A stretch of DNA of 64,000 nt from Bacteroidales bacterium (GCA_017651645.1 JAGCCO010000018.1:1-64000), one strand, 5' to 3'; counted from the first letter of the stretch, positions 50,103-58,847 are shown. Numbers and translations are program-made. The notes: generated from the letters alone by a model not told the origin.

Positions 50103-52640
50103 ATGAGAAAGATTTTATTATCTGTTTTCGTGCTGGTTATCAGCATGATGGCACTTCAAGCCAAACCCATCGACCGCAGTCTCGCCTTGACCGCGGCGCA
50201 GAAATTCGCCACAACACAATTTGCTATCGAGCGAGCAACGCCTGAACTCGTCTACACGGGTCAGAACGAGGCGTTTTATGTCTTCAATCTCAGCGACCAT
50301 AACTTCGTCATCATCGCTGGCGATGATGCCCATCGTCCTGTCATCGGTTATTCCGACGAGTCTTCGTTTGACGCTAGCAATATCCCGCCTGCGTTGGCCT
50401 ATTATTTGGATGGCGTGGCTGAATGTATGCTGCAGCTGCGTCATGCCGTTGCCACACCAGATGTGGCATTGGAATGGGCTTCGGTGCTTGAGCACGGGAG
50501 ACTCATGTCGCGCCATGGCGGTCGCGGCACGGGCTATTTCTGTCAGACCAAATGGAACCAAGACTATCCCTACAACTGCTGTTGCCCCGATGACCCAGCT
50601 GGCTCGGGCGGACATGCCATTGTGGGCTGCCTCGCCACGGCCATGTCGCAGCTGATGCGTTTCTGGGCCTATCCTGCCCAAGGCATCGGTAGCCATTGCT
50701 ACGTCCATGAGACATACGGTGAGATTTGCGCCGACTTCGGCAACACCACCTACGACTGGGACAACATGCCCAATGTGTTGAACAGCAACTCTACGGACGC
50801 CGAGAAGCTGGCCACGGGCACTTTGTGTTTCCACTGCGGCGTGACCATCGACATGGGCTATGGCCCAGACGGTAGCGGTGGAGCCTCGGGCCCCATCCCG
50901 GGTGTCATGCATACCTATTTCAACTATTGCGATGCCATCGTCCAGCTCTCGCGCAACGACTTTGAGACGGAGACTTGGAAGACTATGGTGCGTGAACAGT
51001 TCGACATGGGCTGGCCGATGTACTATGGCGGTTGCCAAGACGGCGGCTGCCATGCCTTTGTGTGCGACGGCTACGACGACAACGATATGTTCCACTTCAA
51101 CTTGGGCTGGGGTGGCGGCTCCGACGGCTGGTATCTCATCGACGATGCACCTTATACGCATCCCGCCGATGCCATGTTTAACTTCGTCCCTTCTGAGGTC
51201 TACAACCAGACACCATCGGAACCTACTGGCTTCACGGCTGTTCCCGTCTCCGACACTGACCTTAAGGTGCACCTCAGCTGGATCAATCCCACGACGACAT
51301 TAAATGGTACTGCATTGGAAACCATTGAGCAAGTTGTGGTGACACGCGACAACGAAATCGTCGCGACTTTGACCGATGTCACCCCTGGTGCGACGATGGA
51401 GATAGAAGATGCTGATGTGCCGCGTTATGATATTTACCATTATGCCGTGTATGTTGTCGCCAACGGCCGCATCGGAAAGCATGCCAACGTGATGAAGGTG
51501 TTGGTCGGTCCCACCTGCCAGTGGAAGCTCATCATGACGACCAACTCTTTCCAAGGATGGCACGGCGGATGCATCAATGTCTATAACATGGCTGGTCAGA
51601 TGTTGGGCAGCTACACGATGAACTCGTCGACCACCATTTCCGTTGAGCCCGACATGCCTTTGGGTCGTCTTAGCTTTGGATGGACGGTTCCCAGCCAAAC
51701 GGTGAACACCATGGCTTTTGTCATCAAGGACGCCGATGGAAATACGGTGTATTCCTTCTCAGGCTGCTCCGATGACTTGGCGGAAGGCATCTTCTTTGAG
51801 ACCAACAACACTTGCGGAGGCGATCTCTCATGCGGCACACCGGAGAACTTGGTGGCGACGGTCGAGGATGAAGGCATCCTGCTGGCTTGGGATGCCGTTG
51901 AGAATCCAGGCTATGGCTACAATATCTATCGCGACGGTCAGCTGTATCGCCTCATCCAGGAAGGCACTACCTTCCTTGACGAAAACGTTGCCATGGGCGG
52001 CCATTGTTACCGCGTGGCCGTGCTCTGCGAGGGCGGCGAGAACGGAGAGACCACCAATGAGTCGTGCGCCACGGCAGGTCCCTGCTATCCGCCCCGTAAT
52101 TTGGACTTCGAATATACCAATAACTACAAACCCAAACTGAAATGGGAAGCTCCGCTGCCCAACGACGGCCTTTCGGGCTATTACCTCTATAGAAAAGAAG
52201 GTGATGGCGACTATCACCGCATCAAGTTGGTTGGTTCATCGGCAGTGACCTTTACCGACAACGCCTTGAATCTGGAAGGTGACTACTATTATCGTCTCTA
52301 TGCCTACTATGGCGACCTGGATTGCACTTCAGCTCCTGCCAACCGTCATTATTACGACAATGTCTTCGAGCTGCACGTCTATTACTCGCCCACGGGTGTG
52401 GAAGAGACCGAAGCCCAGGTGAAAGTCTATCCCAACCCGACCAACGGCTTTGTCACGGTTGAAGCCGAAGGCATGACAGAGGTGTCGGTTTACAATACTT
52501 TGGGCCAGTGTGTGTTGCAAAAGGAAATTACGTGCAACCCAACGGCCCTCGATTTGCAGCAGGTGTCGGAAGGTCTCTATCTGTTGCGTGTCAAGACAGA
52601 AAACGGAATCATCTCGAAACGCATCTCAGTTGAACATTAA
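50103..52640 (+). CDS. Streptopain-like C10 cysteine peptidase with T9SS signal
   Basis: A secreted papain-like peptidase of the SpeB/interpain group, 845 residues. Signal peptide MRKILLSVFVLVISMMALQA; inhibitory prodomain about 21-140; catalytic domain about 142-370. The nucleophile is Cys176 in GHAIVGCLATAMSQLMRFW and the base His317 in GGCHAFVCDGY, followed by NLGWGG. Two or three fibronectin-like modules follow (about 375-760). The end is a T9SS type A domain (VKVYPNPTNGFVTVEAEGMT to ISKRISVEH). The start upstream at 50052 was rejected because it lies within the promoter. The catalytic domain is unusually cysteine-rich (NCCCPDDP). Confidence 0.92.
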   Translation: MRKILLSVFVLVISMMALQAKPIDRSLALTAAQKFATTQFAIERATPELVYTGQNEAFYVFNLSDHNFVIIAGDDAHRPVIGYSDESSFDASNIPPALAYYLDGVAECMLQLRHAVATPDVALEWASVLEHGRLMSRHGGRGTGYFCQTKWNQDYPYNCCCPDDPAGSGGHAIVGCLATAMSQLMRFWAYPAQGIGSHCYVHETYGEICADFGNTTYDWDNMPNVLNSNSTDAEKLATGTLCFHCGVTIDMGYGPDGSGGASGPIPGVMHTYFNYCDAIVQLSRNDFETETWKTMVREQFDMGWPMYYGGCQDGGCHAFVCDGYDDNDMFHFNLGWGGGSDGWYLIDDAPYTHPADAMFNFVPSEVYNQTPSEPTGFTAVPVSDTDLKVHLSWINPTTTLNGTALETIEQVVVTRDNEIVATLTDVTPGATMEIEDADVPRYDIYHYAVYVVANGRIGKHANVMKVLVGPTCQWKLIMTTNSFQGWHGGCINVYNMAGQMLGSYTMNSSTTISVEPDMPLGRLSFGWTVPSQTVNTMAFVIKDADGNTVYSFSGCSDDLAEGIFFETNNTCGGDLSCGTPENLVATVEDEGILLAWDAVENPGYGYNIYRDGQLYRLIQEGTTFLDENVAMGGHCYRVAVLCEGGENGETTNESCATAGPCYPPRNLDFEYTNNYKPKLKWEAPLPNDGLSGYYLYRKEGDGDYHRIKLVGSSAVTFTDNALNLEGDYYYRLYAYYGDLDCTSAPANRHYYDNVFELHVYYSPTGVEETEAQVKVYPNPTNGFVTVEAEGMTEVSVYNTLGQCVLQKEITCNPTALDLQQVSEGLYLLRVKTENGIISKRISVEH

Positions 52641-52659
52641 AAAAACTCTCAACTTGTAC

Positions 52660-52680
52660 GGCTGCCACAGTGTGACAGCC
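52660..52680. repeat. Intergenic palindrome, family C (copy 2)
   Basis: GGCTGCCACAGTGTGACAGCC, nearly self-complementary. It matches the copy at 14490-14511 and again follows a stop codon and precedes A-rich direct repeats (to about 52722). Confidence 0.65.
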
Positions 52681-52728
52681 CTCCAAAAAAAACTCTCAAC
52701 TCTAAACTCTCAACTCTAAACTATTTAC

Positions 52729-52736
52729 TACCTTTG
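52729..52736 (+). promoter_or_regulatory. -7 promoter box (TACCTTTG) for the mrp-nifU-like operon
   Basis: TACCTTTGC, 21 bp before the mrp ATG. Confidence 0.55.
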
Positions 52737-52757
52737 CGGCGATAATTATTTAAAATC

Positions 52758-53777
52758 ATGCTAAATAAAGAAAACGTCATAGAAGTCCTGAAGGACGTCA
52801 TCTATTTCCCCAAGGGGGACAATATCATTGCCTTGAATATGGTTGAAAACCTGATGGTTAGGGATAATGGTATCCGTTTCGACCTCGTCATGGAACATGC
52901 CAACGACCCGAAAAACGACATTTTGGTGAACGGTGCCAAGCGCACGCTGACCGAGGTGTTTGGCGAAGGCATCGACATCGAAATCAAGGTGATGGAGGAG
53001 AAGACGGCGCTCTCGAAGGTGAAGCACATCATCGCTGTGGCTTCGGGCAAGGGCGGCGTGGGTAAGTCGACGGTGGCCGCCAATCTGGCCATCGCCTTGG
53101 CTCGTGCCAACCAGCGCGTGGGCTTGATTGACGCCGACATCTATGGTCCTTCTGTCCCGATGATGTTCGGCCTCGGCAATGAACAGCCTGCTGCCTTCGA
53201 GAAAGACGGTAAGTCGGTGATGGTGCCGCTTGAACGTTTTGGTATCAAGTTGATGAGTATCGGTTGTTTCGTCGATGCCAGCCGTCCCCTTATCTGGCGC
53301 GGGCCCATGGCCACCAGTGCCTTGAACCAGTTGATGAACGACACCCTCTGGGGCGAGCTGGACTGGATGGTCGTTGACATGCCTCCCGGGACGGGCGACA
53401 TCCAACTGACTTTGGCACAGCAGTATAATGTGTCGGGTGCCCTCATCGTGACCACCCCGCAGAAGGTGGCCTTCGCCGATGTGTTGCGCGCCGCCATGAT
53501 GTTCAAGGAAGAGGCCCTGCAAATCCCCATCTACGGCTTGGTGGAGAACATGGCCTATTTCACGCCTTCCGACATGCCTGAAAAGAAATACTACATCTTC
53601 GGTAAGGAGACTGGCAAAGAATTTGCCGATCAGCTGGGTGTGCCGCTTCTCGGTCAGATCCCGATTACGGAGAAGATTGCCGAATGTGGCGACAATGGTA
53701 TGCCGCTCGCTTTGGATGCCGACTCGCCTGTCACGAAGGCTTTCGACCAGATTGCAAAAACCATCATGAATGCATAA
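52758..53777 (+). CDS. mrp: Mrp/ApbC-type Fe-S cluster carrier ATPase
   Basis: A P-loop NTPase that binds and transfers Fe-S clusters. A MIP18-like N-terminal domain (about 1-90) precedes the deviant Walker A SGKGGVGKSTVAANLAIALA (about residue 96). Walker B-like DIYGPSVPMMFGL and VVDMPPGTGDIQLTLAQ follow. The CxxC motif common in Mrp proteins is not visible: the corresponding segment reads NMAYFTPSDMPEKKYYIFG, so cluster binding may use other residues or a partner. The NifU-like gene 46 bp downstream could supply the cysteines. Confidence 0.9.
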   Translation: MLNKENVIEVLKDVIYFPKGDNIIALNMVENLMVRDNGIRFDLVMEHANDPKNDILVNGAKRTLTEVFGEGIDIEIKVMEEKTALSKVKHIIAVASGKGGVGKSTVAANLAIALARANQRVGLIDADIYGPSVPMMFGLGNEQPAAFEKDGKSVMVPLERFGIKLMSIGCFVDASRPLIWRGPMATSALNQLMNDTLWGELDWMVVDMPPGTGDIQLTLAQQYNVSGALIVTTPQKVAFADVLRAAMMFKEEALQIPIYGLVENMAYFTPSDMPEKKYYIFGKETGKEFADQLGVPLLGQIPITEKIAECGDNGMPLALDADSPVTKAFDQIAKTIMNA

Positions 53778-53783
53778 AATAAC

Positions 53784-53809
53784 TAGAGACGGTGCGTGCA
53801 CCGTCTCTA
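53784..53809. repeat. Intergenic palindrome, family A (copy 3)
   Basis: The perfect 12-bp arms TAGAGACGGTGC / GCACCGTCTCTA lie around 2 bases. It is between mrp and the nifU-like gene, so within an apparent operon, where it might stabilise or attenuate the message. Confidence 0.75.
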
Positions 53810-53823
53810 CCAACACAATAAAA

Positions 53824-54075
53824 ATGGATAGAGAATCAATATTACGCAAAGTCAAGAACGTCCTCGAACAAGTGCGTCCCTATCTCCAGCAGGACGGCGG
53901 CGACGTCAACTTCGTGGAACTCACCGACGACAACGTCGTGATTGTGGAACTGACGGGTGCCTGCGGCAACTGTCCTCACAGCAGATCGACCCTCAAAAAC
54001 GGCATCGAAGCCGTGATGAAGAAAGTCATTCCCGAAATCAAGGCGGTGGAGCAGGCTGAAACTTTGGAATTATAA
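53824..54075 (+). CDS. NifU C-terminal domain (Nfu-type) Fe-S scaffold
   Basis: An 83-residue Nfu-domain protein. The Fe-S ligands are in GACGNCPHSRSTLK (CxxC), with the conserved PYLQQDGGDVNFVEL before and GIEAVMKKVIPEIKAVE after. It holds a bridging cluster between two subunits for delivery to apo-proteins. The start was chosen at MDRESILRKV; an upstream in-frame start would translate the palindrome. Together with mrp it forms a cytosolic Fe-S maturation pair. Confidence 0.9.
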   Translation: MDRESILRKVKNVLEQVRPYLQQDGGDVNFVELTDDNVVIVELTGACGNCPHSRSTLKNGIEAVMKKVIPEIKAVEQAETLEL

Positions 54076-54103
54076 CTAATTGTCAAACATAAACTAAACG
54101 AAA

Positions 54104-55765
54104 ATGAAAAAAGTTCTATTCTCATTAGTGGCTATGCTGCTCCTCTCGCTCGGCAGCATCGCACAGACCACCTACACCATGGTCAACTCGGCCTCAGATC
54201 TTGAGCCGGGTCAGTATGTCCTGGTAGGCTATGACAACGATGGCCAAGCCTTCATCATGAGTTACCAGAAACCTAACAACCGCCATGCCCTCACCATCGA
54301 TGCGACTGGCGGTGTCATCACGGCCACCGTGGCCACCGACCCTTCACAGCAGGACGCTCCCTACGAGTTCACCCTTGACGGTGCTCCTGGTGCATGGACC
54401 ATCTTCGACCCGCTCAACGAGGGTTATCTTTATGCTGCCGGTGGCGGCAACTACCTCCGCACGCAAACCGACCTCACCGACAATGGTCGCTGGACCATCA
54501 CCGATGGCGATGAAGGCGGCATGGTGCCCGTCAGCAACGGCGGCGTGGAACAGTGCTACATGCGTTATAACATCACTTCCACTTTGTTCGGCTGCTACAA
54601 GGAGTCGTCGAATGTGGTTGCTCCCGTTTATTTCTTCAAGGCTGGCGGTGATCCTCTTCCTCCCAAACCTGAACCAAGCAACTATCCCACCAACTTCACA
54701 GCTGTTGCTGACGGTGTTGATGTCTATGTTGTGTGGGAAGATGCTACGGGCGATGTGTTGCCTGACAAGTATCTGATTATGGCCTCGACTAGTAGTAACT
54801 TTACCAAGCCCTTGGATGGCACCCCTGTTCCTGATAGTTATTGGGACAAGAATGTACAATTTGTTGCGCCAGGAACTGAGAATGGCTATGTCTTTAGCGG
54901 CTTAGAGCCCAACACCACCTATTATTTTGCTATTTTCCCCTATACTAATAGCAATGCCGACATCAATTACAAGACCGATGACCCTTATCCTACGGCAAAT
55001 GCCACGACTGAAGAGGTTTACATACTAATCAATGAAGACTTCAACGAAGATCTCGGTGTGTTTTTTGCTTATGATTCCTACGGTGAGCAAGGCTGGCACC
55101 AAGGTACCTACCAGAGCACGACCTATGCCAACATGAACGGCTATGCCAATGGTGCTCCTCACGAAAACGAAGACTGGTTGATTAGCTATGTTGAGATTCC
55201 AGCCGGAGTGGGCTATGACGAGATTTGGATTGAGTTCAACACGGCCAAGAAGTTTGATGGTGACGATCTTCATGTTGCCATTTCCACCGAATATGACGGC
55301 GTCAGCGAGCCTAAGGAGTGTGAATGCTGGGAGGACATCACTGATGCTTTCGATTATTCGACAGCTAATTACGAATGGGTGGAATCTGGTGCTTTTGATG
55401 TTGCTGATTTTGTTGACAATCATAGCTTCTACCTTGCTTTCATCTACACCAGTTCAGACCAAGCCGCTGCTTCATGGGAGATTGATTATGTGAAAGTGAC
55501 GGGTCAGCACATGACTGCTGTCAACGAGAACGAGGCCACGATCATCAGCCTTTATCCCAATCCCGCCAACGAACAGCTGGCCTTCAGCTTGGAGGACGAT
55601 GCCCAAGTCAGCGTCTTCGACATGACGGGCCGCAAGGTCAGTGAGATGAATGTTACTGCTGGTCAAGCCCAACTCAACGTGAGAGAGTTTGAAAGCGGTG
55701 TTTACTTCGTCAACTTCCGTTTTGCCAATGGCAGCACGGCGGTTTCCAAGTTCGTGAAGTTCTAA
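54104..55765 (+). CDS. T9SS-exported protein with choice-of-anchor J-like domain
   Basis: Signal peptide MKKVLFSLVAMLLLSLGSIAQ. Residues about 22-190 are a beta-rich unknown domain (SDLEPGQYVLVGYDNDGQAF). Residues about 195-300 are fibronectin-like (TYYFAIFPYTNSNADIN). Residues about 305-470 resemble choice-of-anchor J modules (INEDFNEDLGVF, HENEDWLISYVEIPAG, WEIDYVKVTGQH). A T9SS type A domain closes the protein (ISLYPNPANEQLAFSL to AVSKFVKF). No catalytic motif. Probably a surface carbohydrate- or protein-binding lectin-like protein. It begins 28 bp after the Nfu gene without a promoter box. Confidence 0.87.
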   Translation: MKKVLFSLVAMLLLSLGSIAQTTYTMVNSASDLEPGQYVLVGYDNDGQAFIMSYQKPNNRHALTIDATGGVITATVATDPSQQDAPYEFTLDGAPGAWTIFDPLNEGYLYAAGGGNYLRTQTDLTDNGRWTITDGDEGGMVPVSNGGVEQCYMRYNITSTLFGCYKESSNVVAPVYFFKAGGDPLPPKPEPSNYPTNFTAVADGVDVYVVWEDATGDVLPDKYLIMASTSSNFTKPLDGTPVPDSYWDKNVQFVAPGTENGYVFSGLEPNTTYYFAIFPYTNSNADINYKTDDPYPTANATTEEVYILINEDFNEDLGVFFAYDSYGEQGWHQGTYQSTTYANMNGYANGAPHENEDWLISYVEIPAGVGYDEIWIEFNTAKKFDGDDLHVAISTEYDGVSEPKECECWEDITDAFDYSTANYEWVESGAFDVADFVDNHSFYLAFIYTSSDQAAASWEIDYVKVTGQHMTAVNENEATIISLYPNPANEQLAFSLEDDAQVSVFDMTGRKVSEMNVTAGQAQLNVREFESGVYFVNFRFANGSTAVSKFVKF

Positions 55766-55779
55766 TATAGACGCGATAG

Positions 55780-55858
55780 CGTCATTGCGAGGAACGAAGC
55801 AATCCAGACAATGAGTTTTTCACCCTGGATTGCTTCGTCGTTCCTCCTCGCAATGACG
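55780..55858. repeat. Intergenic inverted repeat, family B
   Basis: The left arm 55780-55807 (CGTCATTGCGAGGAACGAAG and following) is complementary to 55825-55858, where a six-base duplication (CGTTCC/CTCCTC region) interrupts the match. The 17-base loop is AT-rich. It fills the gap between two genes and lies directly before the start of the next one. It is probably a mobile-type palindrome; only one copy is here. Confidence 0.7.
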
Positions 55859-55873
55859 AAAAGCATCGGATTT

Positions 55874-57433
55874 ATGAAACGATTCCTCCTCATAGCATTC
55901 CTGTTCCCGTTTGGTTGGGCCGTAGCCCAACAGGTGGAACCTGTGCGCTATGAGGTGAGCCGTTGGAACAAGGATCAAGGTTGTCATTTCCAAACCCTTG
56001 ACGAAAACGACGGCATCATGATCAATGAGACCGACAAGACCGACAAAGAGAAACACCGCCTGTGGAACTTTGCCTGCGTTGACAGCAGCCTCTATGAGAC
56101 CCGTAGCGATCTGATTCCCTTGCCTGACAAGCTCAAATTCATTGACTCGGACAGTGATGGCCGTTTCGCCACGTTTCTCTTCGTCAACGACGGCAACAAG
56201 AAAGCGTCAGACACGTTGGACTTCCTTGTGGTGAGCTTCAATCGGGTGGAAAAGACCTACCAGACCTTTTGGAACAAATGGCCTGAGAAATCGGTGCCGT
56301 TGTCGGTCGCTGTGGCCGACGGCACGATGCTGTTGGCCCTCAACAACAAAAGCGGTAACGGGGCCTTGTATTTTTACGATTTGACTGACAATGCATGCCG
56401 GACAGTGACGCCTTCTTCCTCGGGTAGTCTTGTGTTGTTCCAAACCGAAGCCTTTCCCAAAGAGCATTGTTTCGTGGTGGCGGCCAAGGAGTTTGAGAAC
56501 AAGCGTTTCGTTTCGACTTCCTTTCAGGTCTATTCCACATCGGGCAACCTTCAAAACAGCTACCGATACGACAACATCCCTAACGCCGCTTTGGGTCGCA
56601 TGGTGTTTCGTTTTGATGAGAGCAAAAAGCTCGTTGTCATTGGAACCTTGGAGCGCGAGACAGGACGAAAAGTCAACCTGGAAGGTGTGACCGAGAATTT
56701 CGACAAGGAGAGCGTCGGCGTGGTATGGATGCGTTTTGTATCTGCAGCGCCCGATAGCAAGGTGTACCTTTTCAAGGATATGCCTGAAATTGAGCATGCC
56801 TTGACGGCCTCCGATCGTGTCAAGTTACGCGAGGAGAAGCTGAAGCTGAGCAAGAACCAGAAAGCCACCAAGGGTGAGATTGCCTTCCAGTTTTGGACGC
56901 CACGATTGACCGACTTTGGTGACTTGACCGTCTTTGCCGTGGAGGCCTTCATGCCCTATTACCACACGGAGACCCGCATGAACTACGGCTATTACGGCTA
57001 CTATGGCGGCTACCCCTATACCTACACGGTGTTCGACGGCTATGACTTCTTCAGTGAGCTGTTGCTGGCTTTCGACCAAGAGGGTCGTCTGCAATGGCAA
57101 CAATCGGTGAAGTTCGACAACGAGTTGACCTACGATCTTTTTCCACATGCCTCCGAAGGTGTTTGCTATGATGAACTTGTTGTAGCTTCCCCTTATCGCA
57201 ACAAGTTGCGTTACACCGCCTTTGATGCCCTAGGCCAGGCGTTGATGAACCAGCAGGAAGAGAAATTGGCTCCCGTCTATGGCGCCGACTATGTGGAGGA
57301 TGAGTATTTTGCCCAGATAGCGAAGTGGTATGACACCCGTTTCCTGATCTTCGGGTCGCAAATCATCCAAAACGGTAGCCAGCCTAAGCCGAGGCGGACG
57401 GTATATTATTTGCAAAGGGTTCAATACGATTGA
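55874..57433 (+). CDS. Exported protein of unknown function (519 aa)
   Basis: Not recognised. The ATG at 55874 gives signal peptide MKRFLLIAFLFPFGWAVAQ; an earlier in-frame ATG at 55811 would translate repeat family B. The mature part has regular strand-turn patterns (DGRFATFLFVNDGN, KLVVIGTLERETG, DLTVFAVEAFMPYYH, ELLLAFDQEGRLQWQ), suggesting a beta-propeller. A tyrosine-rich loop (NYGYYGYYGGYPYTYTVFDG) lies near residue 375. No T9SS domain. The next gene starts 3 bp after its stop, so the two form an operon. Confidence 0.75.
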   Translation: MKRFLLIAFLFPFGWAVAQQVEPVRYEVSRWNKDQGCHFQTLDENDGIMINETDKTDKEKHRLWNFACVDSSLYETRSDLIPLPDKLKFIDSDSDGRFATFLFVNDGNKKASDTLDFLVVSFNRVEKTYQTFWNKWPEKSVPLSVAVADGTMLLALNNKSGNGALYFYDLTDNACRTVTPSSSGSLVLFQTEAFPKEHCFVVAAKEFENKRFVSTSFQVYSTSGNLQNSYRYDNIPNAALGRMVFRFDESKKLVVIGTLERETGRKVNLEGVTENFDKESVGVVWMRFVSAAPDSKVYLFKDMPEIEHALTASDRVKLREEKLKLSKNQKATKGEIAFQFWTPRLTDFGDLTVFAVEAFMPYYHTETRMNYGYYGYYGGYPYTYTVFDGYDFFSELLLAFDQEGRLQWQQSVKFDNELTYDLFPHASEGVCYDELVVASPYRNKLRYTAFDALGQALMNQQEEKLAPVYGADYVEDEYFAQIAKWYDTRFLIFGSQIIQNGSQPKPRRTVYYLQRVQYD

Positions 57434-57436
57434 GTT

Positions 57437-58105
57437 ATGGTATCGAGCTACTTGAAATACCTCTGGAAGCGCAAGAGCAAATACAAGGTGCATTCGCCCT
57501 TTGTGTACGACTTTATGACCAAGGTTCTGTACGACAAAGGCTCCAACACTGATTACGATACCATGTTGAGAATCAGTCGGCTGTTGGATGGAAAGAGATA
57601 TGCTACACGATCGCGTCGCAAAGAAGCGCGATTGCTCTATCGTTTGGTCAACTATCTTGAACCCGAGGCAGTGGTGTCGTTTGGCTCTCTTTCGGCACTC
57701 AATACGACGGCATTGGCATTGGGCAATTTGCAAACCAAGGTTTATCTCGACCACTCGTCGGATTTCCTTGAGACCATGAACTCGATGGGTGTGGTCAACG
57801 TCAACCTGTTGCGCCGTGACAAGCCCGAGCAGGAACAATTGGAGCGGCTGAGTCTCGATTATGTGTTTTTTGGATTGAATGACTTCGGGGAGGATACATG
57901 GAACAAACTTGAGGAAGCCTATGCTCAAGCCAATGAGGAAACCGTGCTCATCTTTGAGGGTATCCATCATTCGGGTCGTACTGAGGATGCGTGGGAAGCC
58001 ATCATCGCAGATGAGGATGTCACGCTGAGTATGGATTTGTATTCCGTGGGTATTGTTTTCTACCGCGAAGGAATTGAAAAGCAAGACTTTGTCCTAAAAT
58101 ATTAG
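57437..58105 (+). CDS. Class I SAM methyltransferase-like protein, degenerate motif I
   Basis: A 222-residue protein with the N-terminal pattern KRKSKYKVHSPFVYDFMTKV seen in a Bacteroidota group of putative methyltransferases. The glycine-rich SAM loop would be SFGSLSALNTTALALG, which lacks the E/D-x-G-x-G-x-G form, and the following acidic residue sits in VYLDHSS. HHSGRTEDAWEAII and DLYSVGIVFYREGI are conserved-looking late strands. It may be an inactive or repurposed fold. Co-transcribed with the exported unknown protein upstream. Confidence 0.65.
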   Translation: MVSSYLKYLWKRKSKYKVHSPFVYDFMTKVLYDKGSNTDYDTMLRISRLLDGKRYATRSRRKEARLLYRLVNYLEPEAVVSFGSLSALNTTALALGNLQTKVYLDHSSDFLETMNSMGVVNVNLLRRDKPEQEQLERLSLDYVFFGLNDFGEDTWNKLEEAYAQANEETVLIFEGIHHSGRTEDAWEAIIADEDVTLSMDLYSVGIVFYREGIEKQDFVLKY

Positions 58106-58172
58106 AGAATTATATCACAAAACATGCAAAACAAACAAAACAACGGAAATAGTGGGGAAAGCACGCCCGTCA

Positions 58173-58229
58173 TTCCGAACTTGATTCGGAACGGCTGCTT
58201 TCAGGCGGCGACGCGGTTGCGTAGCCGCC
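58173..58229. repeat. Two adjacent intergenic hairpins
   Basis: TTCCGAA-CTTGA-TTCGGAA (58173-58191) is followed by GGCGGC and GCCGCC arms (58204-58229). The base composition is much more GC-rich than the flanks. This is the only structure seen in the 181-bp gap before the adenosyltransferase gene. Confidence 0.6.
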
Positions 58230-58286
58230 ACAACTAACGAAAGGTTTTGATGGTTTTGTCGGTTTTGTGACAAAAAAAGAATTACA

Positions 58287-58847
58287 ATGAAAAATGTTAC
58301 GTATACGAGAACAGGCGACGAAGGCAAGACCTCGCTGATAGGTGGCTTGCGCGTTGCGAAATATGACGATAGAGTAGAAGCCTACGGCACGGTGGATGAG
58401 CTGAGTGCCTTTATTGGTGTGTTGTATGACCAAGAAGGTGTCACCGACGAGATGCGGTCCGTGTTGGACACGGTGCAGAACAAACTGTTCACCATCGAGT
58501 CGCATTTTGCCTTGGACGAAAACTCCGAGGTGAAGAAGATGATTCCTGTGTTGACGCTTGAGGATGTGGCCTTTGTGGAGCATGAAATCGACGTGATGAA
58601 CGAGCAGTTGCCCGAGTTGAGGAGCTTTGTCATCCCGGGAGGCAATCTTAAGACAAGTTATGCCCATGTGTGTCGTACGGTGTGTCGTCGCGCCGAGCGT
58701 CAAGGCTGGCGTTTGGCGGCGCAGCATCCCGTTGATTTGCTCGATTTGAAGTACCTCAATAGGCTGTCAGATTATTTCTTTGTTTTGGCAAGATTTTTTG
58801 GCTTTTTAGACAAAGTTGACGAAAACAACTGGGAATCAAATAAGTAA
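58287..58847 (+). CDS. Cob(I)alamin adenosyltransferase (PduO type)
   Basis: Transfers the adenosyl group of ATP to cob(I)alamin, giving coenzyme B12. The 186-residue length fits PduO-type enzymes. The ATP-binding N-terminus YTRTGDEGKTSLIGGLRVAK, the EAYGTVDELSAFIG block, FVIPGGNLKTSYAHVCRTVC, RRAERQ and YLNRLSDYFFVLAR are all conserved. It provides the cofactor for the class II ribonucleotide reductase at 22051, the only B12-dependent enzyme recognised in the window. No promoter box or cobalamin riboswitch was seen upstream. Confidence 0.92.
   Translation: MKNVTYTRTGDEGKTSLIGGLRVAKYDDRVEAYGTVDELSAFIGVLYDQEGVTDEMRSVLDTVQNKLFTIESHFALDENSEVKKMIPVLTLEDVAFVEHEIDVMNEQLPELRSFVIPGGNLKTSYAHVCRTVCRRAERQGWRLAAQHPVDLLDLKYLNRLSDYFFVLARFFGFLDKVDENNWESNK

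Noticed and set aside
50118..51272. 384-codon open frame opposite the C10 peptidase
   Set aside because: The plus-strand frame has both catalytic motifs and a T9SS domain; the antisense frame has none and no promoter.
52761..53855. 364-codon open frame opposite mrp
   Set aside because: It covers mrp almost exactly, and its N-terminus runs through the family A palindrome.
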